Shown: piece by piece, positions 44,951 to 49,665 of the stretch
Layout of the letters: each line of letters starts with the position of its first letter
Position numbering within the stretch: position 1 is the first letter of the stretch
Assembly: GCA_021789455.1 (NCBI GenBank)
Contig: JAJYJN010000001.1
Coordinates: 1-49,665 of the forward strand
From: a bacterium
GTDB lineage: Bacteria; SZUA-79; Acidulodesulfobacterales; Acidulodesulfobacteraceae
DNA: 49,665 nt
Direction of reading: 5' to 3'
Notes under the pieces: model-generated
What the model saw: the letters and a program-made list of their open reading frames with translations, nothing else
The model's database searches: none
What the model was told of the DNA's origin: nothing
Made by a program: the position numbers and the translations under genes

Positions 44951-46861
44951 ATGGATAAAAAAAATTCCGAAAAAGTTAAGATAAAAAGGGAAATTATTTT
45001 TGCGGCTATAATTTTCGCGCTCGTCGTTTTTTCTACTTTTGAAGAACTGCGCATGATATCTTTTTCGAACATTTCCGTAACGTCTAAGATTATAGTTTAT
45101 GCTTATATAAATATTACGGTAGTCCTTTTTTTACTTATGTCGTTTCTTGTATTGAGAAACGTTATAAAATTAATAATAGAAAGAAAAAGAGGAGTAATAG
45201 GCGCAAAATTAAGAACTAAACTCGTGGGACTGTTTGTTATAGTAAGCGTGGTTCCTTCCTTGTTTATGTTTATCGTAATGATTGCTACGGGTTTTGCCGC
45301 AAATATTATAAACAAGTGGTACACTTTCAGGTTAGAAAAAGCCATGGATTATACTTCGGCTATAATCAGGCATAAAAGTGCCTTGATAAAAAGCGCAAAA
45401 GACGCGGCGGTAAACCGTAAAATTGAATGGCTCGAGCATTTTTACAGGGAGTATTCGCAGATAAGGTTTATAAAAAACCCTATGGAAACCACTTACCTTA
45501 TTTTCTTTTCTATATTTACGCTTATCGTCCTTTTTATTTCATCATGGGTTGGCTTTTATTTGTCGAAAAAAATGACTAAGCCTATTATAGATCTTGTGGA
45601 GGGCACAAAAAAGGTGGCTTCGGGAGACCTAGATATCAAAGTTTCGAAAGAAAGCGACGACGAAATAGGAATGCTTATAAATTCGTTTAATTTGATGGCT
45701 TTAGATCTAAAAAAGAATAAGGAGGAGATAGAAAAAGCAAATATAGATTTAAAAAACGTCAATGAAGAAATCGAAAGAAGAAGAAGGTTTATGGAAGTAA
45801 TACTTAAAAACATACATGCAGGCGTCATAGGCATAGATTCCACCGGCAAGGTTAGAAGCATAAACAATGCCGCAGAAGATATGTTCGGTATAAATTATAA
45901 AGATGCTATAGGCAAGAATTATAAAGATGTTTTTGCAAAAGACATTTTTTCGGATATCAGAAGCGTTATAAAAGGACTTGCAAAAACTGGCAAAGAAAAT
46001 CTTACAAAAGAAATAAAATTGAATATAGACGGAGCTTTGAAGGTATATATAGTCAATATTACTACGATGAAAGACGAAGCGGGAAATTATATAGGTTTTA
46101 TAGTGGTATTAAACGATACTACGGATATGATGAAAGCGCAGAGAGTTGCGGCATGGGAAGAAGTAGCAAAAAGAATGTCGCATGAAATAAAAAATCCCCT
46201 TACGCCTATTCGTCTTTCTGCAGAAAGATTAAAAAGAAAATACGGAGAAAAAATATCGCTTGAAGATAGCACTTTCGGCGAATTGGTAAACACGATTATA
46301 AAGGAAGTTGACGACTTAAAAAGTTTGGTAGATGAATTTTCGCTTTATGCAAGGCTTCCAAAAGCAAATTTGGAACCTGCCGATATAAACGCTTTAATAG
46401 GAGAAGTGGTCAACTTATACAAAAATGCTCACAGAAATATTTGTTTTATAGAGCATTTATGCGATGCTTTGCCGAAGGTTTCCATAGACGGCAGACAGAT
46501 GAAAAGAGCTTTTATGAATATAATAGAAAATGCGGTATATAGCGTTAATTTGAAATATTTGGAGAAAATAGGCGAAGACTATAAACCCGAAATTAGAATT
46601 TTTACGGAACTGATAGAACGGGGGGGTAAAGAAAGCGGAAATAAAAATCTTGCCTTAAAGATATCGTTTTCAGACAACGGAACTGGAATAAACGACGAAA
46701 TAGTCCAGAATATTTATGAACCTTATTTTTCTACAAAACAGGGCGGAACCGGTCTAGGATTAGCTATTACAAAAAATATTTTAATGGAAAACAATGCGCA
46801 GATACGTGTCGAAAATAACGAAAGAGGCGGCGCAGATTTTATAATATATATGCAGTTATAA
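44951..46861 (+). CDS. ntrY: NtrY-type sensor histidine kinase
   Basis: Membrane histidine kinase of the NtrY/NtrB group, expected to phosphorylate the NtrX-like regulator encoded next. Membrane helices lie at about residues 13-30, 46-72, 91-117 and 181-204. A HAMP domain (205-257), a PAS domain (about 283-395) and the phospho-acceptor H411 in RMSHEIKNPLTP follow. The ATPase domain ends with FSDNGTGI and KQGGTGLGLAI. The loop between helices 3 and 4 has only about 63 residues, smaller than in typical NtrY. The ribosome site is weak. The signal is unknown; nitrogen control is suggested only by family. Confidence 0.88.
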   Translation: MDKKNSEKVKIKREIIFAAIIFALVVFSTFEELRMISFSNISVTSKIIVYAYINITVVLFLLMSFLVLRNVIKLIIERKRGVIGAKLRTKLVGLFVIVSVVPSLFMFIVMIATGFAANIINKWYTFRLEKAMDYTSAIIRHKSALIKSAKDAAVNRKIEWLEHFYREYSQIRFIKNPMETTYLIFFSIFTLIVLFISSWVGFYLSKKMTKPIIDLVEGTKKVASGDLDIKVSKESDDEIGMLINSFNLMALDLKKNKEEIEKANIDLKNVNEEIERRRRFMEVILKNIHAGVIGIDSTGKVRSINNAAEDMFGINYKDAIGKNYKDVFAKDIFSDIRSVIKGLAKTGKENLTKEIKLNIDGALKVYIVNITTMKDEAGNYIGFIVVLNDTTDMMKAQRVAAWEEVAKRMSHEIKNPLTPIRLSAERLKRKYGEKISLEDSTFGELVNTIIKEVDDLKSLVDEFSLYARLPKANLEPADINALIGEVVNLYKNAHRNICFIEHLCDALPKVSIDGRQMKRAFMNIIENAVYSVNLKYLEKIGEDYKPEIRIFTELIERGGKESGNKNLALKISFSDNGTGINDEIVQNIYEPYFSTKQGGTGLGLAITKNILMENNAQIRVENNERGGADFIIYMQL

Positions 46862-46903
46862 CAAATCGTTAAAATAAATATTTTTTATATATAAAATATC
46901 GAG

Positions 46904-46919
46904 TGGAATAAATATTGCT
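46904..46919 (+). promoter_or_regulatory. Sigma-54 (-24/-12) promoter upstream of the ntrX-like gene
   Basis: TGGAATAAATATTGCT has the invariant GG (46905-46906) and GC (46917-46918) with exactly 10 bases between, and the preferred TTGCT at -12. Transcription would begin near 46930, about 70 bases before the regulator's ATG. The rest of the 137-base gap is nearly pure A/T, so the element stands out. Confidence 0.65.
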
Positions 46920-46998
46920 CATTTTATTTATAAATATAAGTATAATTATATGTATATAAATAAAAGTAATAAAATATTTATTTATAAAAGAGGTAAAC

Positions 46999-48510
46999 AT
47001 GAAGATTGTATTGATAGTGGACGATGAAGAAAGCATAAGAAGTTCTCTTTCCGGAATTCTTAAAGACGAAGGCTACTCGGTAATAACAGAGGCAGGCGGA
47101 AAAGCCGGATTAAACGCCTTTGCCGACAAATCGCCTAACGTAGTCTTATTGGACGTCTGGCTTTCCGATTCCGACGGCTCGGATATTTTACGTGAAATGG
47201 TCAGGATAAACAAAAACATTCCGGTAATTATGATTTCGGGTCATTCCGATATAGATACGGCAATTAAAACTATAAAAATAGGAGCTTACGATTTTATAGA
47301 GAAACCGCTTTCTTTAGACAGACTCGTTATTACGGTAGAAAACGCATTAAAATATAACAGCCTTAACGAAAAGAAAGCTATTTTGGCAGAAAGTCTGCCT
47401 AACAGTTTCGAACTTATCGGCGAGGCAGAATCTATTAAAAATCTAAGGGAAAAGATATATAAGGCGGCCCCGTCTTCGGCTCCCGTTCTTATTGCCGGAG
47501 AAAACGGCACCGGAAAAGAGATTGCAGCGAGGTCGGTTCATATTAACAGCCTGAGGAGCAGCGAGCCTTTTATAGCAATTAACTGTGCCGCTATACCGGA
47601 AGAGCTTATAGAAAGCGAAATTTTCGGTTACGAAAAAGGAGCTTTTACGGGAGCGGCGGCTAGAAAAAAAGGAAAATTCGAATTAGCCGACGGAGGGACA
47701 CTTTTTTTAGACGAAATAGGCGATATGAGCCTGAGAATGCAGTCAAAAATATTGAGGGTTTTACAGGAAGGCAAATTTCAAAGGATAGGCGGAGATAACG
47801 AAATTGAGTCAGACGTCAGGGTTATCGCCGCTACTAATAAAGATCTCGAAGAGGAAATTAAATCGGGCAGATTCAGAAGCGATCTTTTTTTCAGGCTTAA
47901 CGTTATTCCGCTTTATATACCGCCGTTAAGGGAAAGAAAAAGCGACATACCTCTTTTAGTAAATTATTTTGTTAAAATTTTTAGCGGCAATACCGGCAGA
48001 TTAGAGATAGACCGTTCCGCTTTGGAGTTACTGCAAGGTTATAGCTGGCCGGGAAACGTCAGGGAACTTAAAAATATCATAGAAAGGTTTTCTATTTTAA
48101 ATCTATATAATAAAGTAACCGCCGAAGACGTCGCCGCGGAATTAAAAATTAAGTATCCGGCTGTCGCGGAAAATAACGGTAGAGTTATTTCGGAAACGGA
48201 AAGCGTCATTTCGAGCATATCTTTGACTGCGCCTATAAAATCCGACGGCTTTTATGCAGTCGAAGATGCAAAGCAATCTCACTTGAATTATTCATCCGGC
48301 GAAAATATATTGTGCCGTGAAAATTCAAATAATATCGAAAGTATTATGTCTGCCGATTTATTTCAGCAGGCAAAAGAAAATTTTGAAAGAGCATACCTGA
48401 TTCGCAAACTAAAAGAAAACGGGAGCAACGTAACTAAAACTGCACAAACTATCGGCATGAGCCGCCGCAATTTACAAAAAAAAATATCTGCGCTAAAAAT
48501 AATTATTTAG
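46999..48510 (+). CDS. ntrX: Sigma-54-dependent response regulator, NtrX/NtrC type
   Basis: Transcription activator for sigma-54 RNA polymerase. The receiver domain (1-120) has acidic residues D8, D9 and phospho-acceptor D52, plus S80 and K102. The AAA+ domain has Walker A GENGTGKE (167-174) and the sigma-54 contact loop GAFTGA (214-219). The C-terminal Fis-type helix-turn-helix (about 460-500) has NVTKTAQTIGMSRRNLQKK. A linker of about 70 polar residues between the AAA+ and DNA-binding domains makes it 503 residues, longer than most NtrX (about 450). AGAGGT precedes the ATG. It may control its own promoter. Confidence 0.92.
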   Translation: MKIVLIVDDEESIRSSLSGILKDEGYSVITEAGGKAGLNAFADKSPNVVLLDVWLSDSDGSDILREMVRINKNIPVIMISGHSDIDTAIKTIKIGAYDFIEKPLSLDRLVITVENALKYNSLNEKKAILAESLPNSFELIGEAESIKNLREKIYKAAPSSAPVLIAGENGTGKEIAARSVHINSLRSSEPFIAINCAAIPEELIESEIFGYEKGAFTGAAARKKGKFELADGGTLFLDEIGDMSLRMQSKILRVLQEGKFQRIGGDNEIESDVRVIAATNKDLEEEIKSGRFRSDLFFRLNVIPLYIPPLRERKSDIPLLVNYFVKIFSGNTGRLEIDRSALELLQGYSWPGNVRELKNIIERFSILNLYNKVTAEDVAAELKIKYPAVAENNGRVISETESVISSISLTAPIKSDGFYAVEDAKQSHLNYSSGENILCRENSNNIESIMSADLFQQAKENFERAYLIRKLKENGSNVTKTAQTIGMSRRNLQKKISALKIII

Positions 48511-48546
48511 TAATCATTTATTTAGTAAAAAATTAGCAAAAAATTC

Positions 48547-48575
48547 TTGACAATTTTTTTTAGAAAAAATATAGT
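48547..48575 (+). promoter_or_regulatory. Strong sigma-70-type promoter
   Basis: TTGACA (48547-48552) and TATAGT (48570-48575) are spaced by 17 bases, giving a start near 48582 and a leader of about 75 bases. AAAAAATT/AATTTTTT (48538-48545 and 48552-48559) flank the -35 and may also form a weak terminator for the upstream gene. Confidence 0.6.
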
Positions 48576-48656
48576 TATTATAAATTTAAATTATAATATA
48601 AAATAAACATATCGCTTATAATTTAATCAAATCTTTGAAATTCTTTAGGAGGAATT

Positions 48657-49665
48657 ATGGATGTCGCACGCGGGGAGTCCTTTTTTAAATTTGGAATTTT
48701 AGTCAAATCTTTTGAAGCATTTCAACGTATTAAAGCAATAATTCTTTTGCTGGCAACTTTTATAATTTCATTTGCTATATTAATAGGATCTATTGCTATA
48801 GCAACCGATATGGCGTATAGAGGGCATTCCGCTATTGGAAAATTTGTTTCTATTATAGGGGTAATATTATACCTTATTATCTACCTTATAGGTTATACCG
48901 CTACCGGAAAAGTATTAATGGAGCATGCCAGAAATAAGGCGTCTATTCCCGTAATGGACGCAATAATATTCGGCATATTTTCGTTTTACCGTATTTTAAT
49001 TTCAGAAATAATATTAGCCATAGTTCCTTTGGTAGTCGTTATAATTTCTCTTATTTATTTTTTCATAGCAAAAATACCCGGGTTAGGCAAACTTTTAGAT
49101 TTTATTGGAATACCGGGATTTACTATAATCTTTGCCATTATGTTTTTTGCAATACTTTTAATCAATTTTATGATCAACCCTTTAGTTTTTGACGGAAATA
49201 ATTTAAAAGAAATTATAGTAAAAGCTTATAAGATTTATAAAAAACATTCAACTCTCCTTTTTGGTTACTTCATATTTTTAATGCAGGTTTTTGTTGTCTT
49301 AGCTTTAATATTTATATTATTGACCGTATGTTCTTTTGCTCTTACGGCTTCGATATTAGCCGTTACAAGACCGACTTATTTATTATCAGGCGGTTACGGC
49401 GGTTCTATGCTGGGAATGTTAAACGGAGGCGGCGGTATCATGTCCTCTCTTTCAATGTTCGGGGGCTTTGTAGGATTCGGCGTAGGTATTATATATATGC
49501 TCTTAATGGTTCTTCTTTTCGTATATTTAATGTTAGGACAGAACTATATATATTTAGACGTAATATCAGATATGAATTTTGACGATGTCGATGCACAGTT
49601 TAACGACGTTACTTCCAAATTAAAATCCAACATAGAAAAATATAAAGAAAAAGCGGCAAGCATGA
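48657..49665 (+). CDS. Multi-pass membrane protein of unknown function, 3'-partial
   Basis: The reading frame runs from ATG 48657 to the right edge without a stop (336 codons seen). An ideal AGGAGG site precedes the start. The protein begins MDVARGESFFKFG and has about six or seven hydrophobic helices: about residues 26-50, 62-82, 99-140 (two), 150-175, 203-235 and 265-298. A glycine-rich loop (GGYGG…NGGGG, about 245-260) lies before the last helix. A soluble, charged C-terminal part (FDDVDAQFNDVTSKLKSNIEKYK) begins near 310. It resembles the DUF4013-like or "YIP1-like" integral membrane proteins in general layout only; I do not recognise the family. It has its own promoter and is probably independent of the regulator upstream. 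Confidence 0.8.
   Translation, partial: MDVARGESFFKFGILVKSFEAFQRIKAIILLLATFIISFAILIGSIAIATDMAYRGHSAIGKFVSIIGVILYLIIYLIGYTATGKVLMEHARNKASIPVMDAIIFGIFSFYRILISEIILAIVPLVVVIISLIYFFIAKIPGLGKLLDFIGIPGFTIIFAIMFFAILLINFMINPLVFDGNNLKEIIVKAYKIYKKHSTLLFGYFIFLMQVFVVLALIFILLTVCSFALTASILAVTRPTYLLSGGYGGSMLGMLNGGGGIMSSLSMFGGFVGFGVGIIYMLLMVLLFVYLMLGQNYIYLDVISDMNFDDVDAQFNDVTSKLKSNIEKYKEKAASM

Noticed and set aside
49328..49582. 84-residue frame at the right edge
   Set aside because: It is an out-of-frame reading of the membrane protein gene that starts at 48657, which has the ribosome site and promoter.

Overview
This window comes from a low-G+C (roughly mid-to-upper 30s percent by eye, not counted) Gram-negative bacterium. 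Lipopolysaccharide genes (kdsA, kdsD, kdsC, lptC, lptA, lptB, lptF, lptG) show an outer membrane. The neighbourhoods argBDFGH–lipoprotein–lysA–dapA–dapB, kds–lptCAB–rpoN–hpf–rapZ and ntrY/ntrX recall the former Deltaproteobacteria. An AT-rich, uncultivated delta-like lineage (for example the Acidulodesulfobacterales) is a guess from gene order, not shown by the sequence. The window is almost wholly coding and has no gene-free stretch above about 210 bases. I see no rRNA, tRNA, CRISPR array, transposase or prophage.

Layout. 1-8.1 kb: a ClC chloride transporter cut by the left edge, a zinc alcohol dehydrogenase, a minus-strand group (glycogen phosphorylase, DHA2 drug exporter, fumarylacetoacetase-fold hydrolase), then uppP, divergent from that group. 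8.2-11.3 kb: xerC/D, hslV, hslU. 11.4-25.5 kb: a long plus-strand run with argB, argD, argF, argG, argH, a small lipoprotein, an NHL propeller protein, a geranylgeranyl-reductase-like flavoprotein, radA, a polyprenyl diphosphate synthase, lysA, dapA and dapB. 25.5-34.7 kb: pyrG, kdsA, kdsD, kdsC, lptC, lptA, lptB, rpoN, long hpf and rapZ. 34.8-37.3 kb: metK and ahcY. 37.3-41.7 kb, minus strand: coaX, birA, nadC and a large acidic protein with a degenerate receiver domain. 41.9-49.7 kb: lptF, lptG, a PhnP-like hydrolase (minus strand), an NtrY-type kinase, an NtrX-type sigma-54 activator, and a membrane protein cut by the right edge.

The genes form coherent modules. One makes arginine and lysine/diaminopimelate. 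One makes Kdo and exports LPS, with the LptB ATPase and the LptF/LptG permease at separate loci; UppP and diaminopimelate feed the cell wall. One is the methyl cycle (MetK, AhcY). One is sigma-54 control: RpoN, a kinase/activator pair, and a well-formed -24/-12 promoter directly upstream of the activator gene.

No clearly new multi-gene system was found. The most unusual items are: (1) the pseudo-receiver/acidic/helical-tail protein at 39987-41744, which carries an exact 107-bp internal duplication; (2) tandem 42-bp palindromic repeats upstream of birA, which share a core with a hairpin between argG and argH; (3) two abutting hairpins between lptB and rpoN; (4) a palindrome over the predicted metK promoter.
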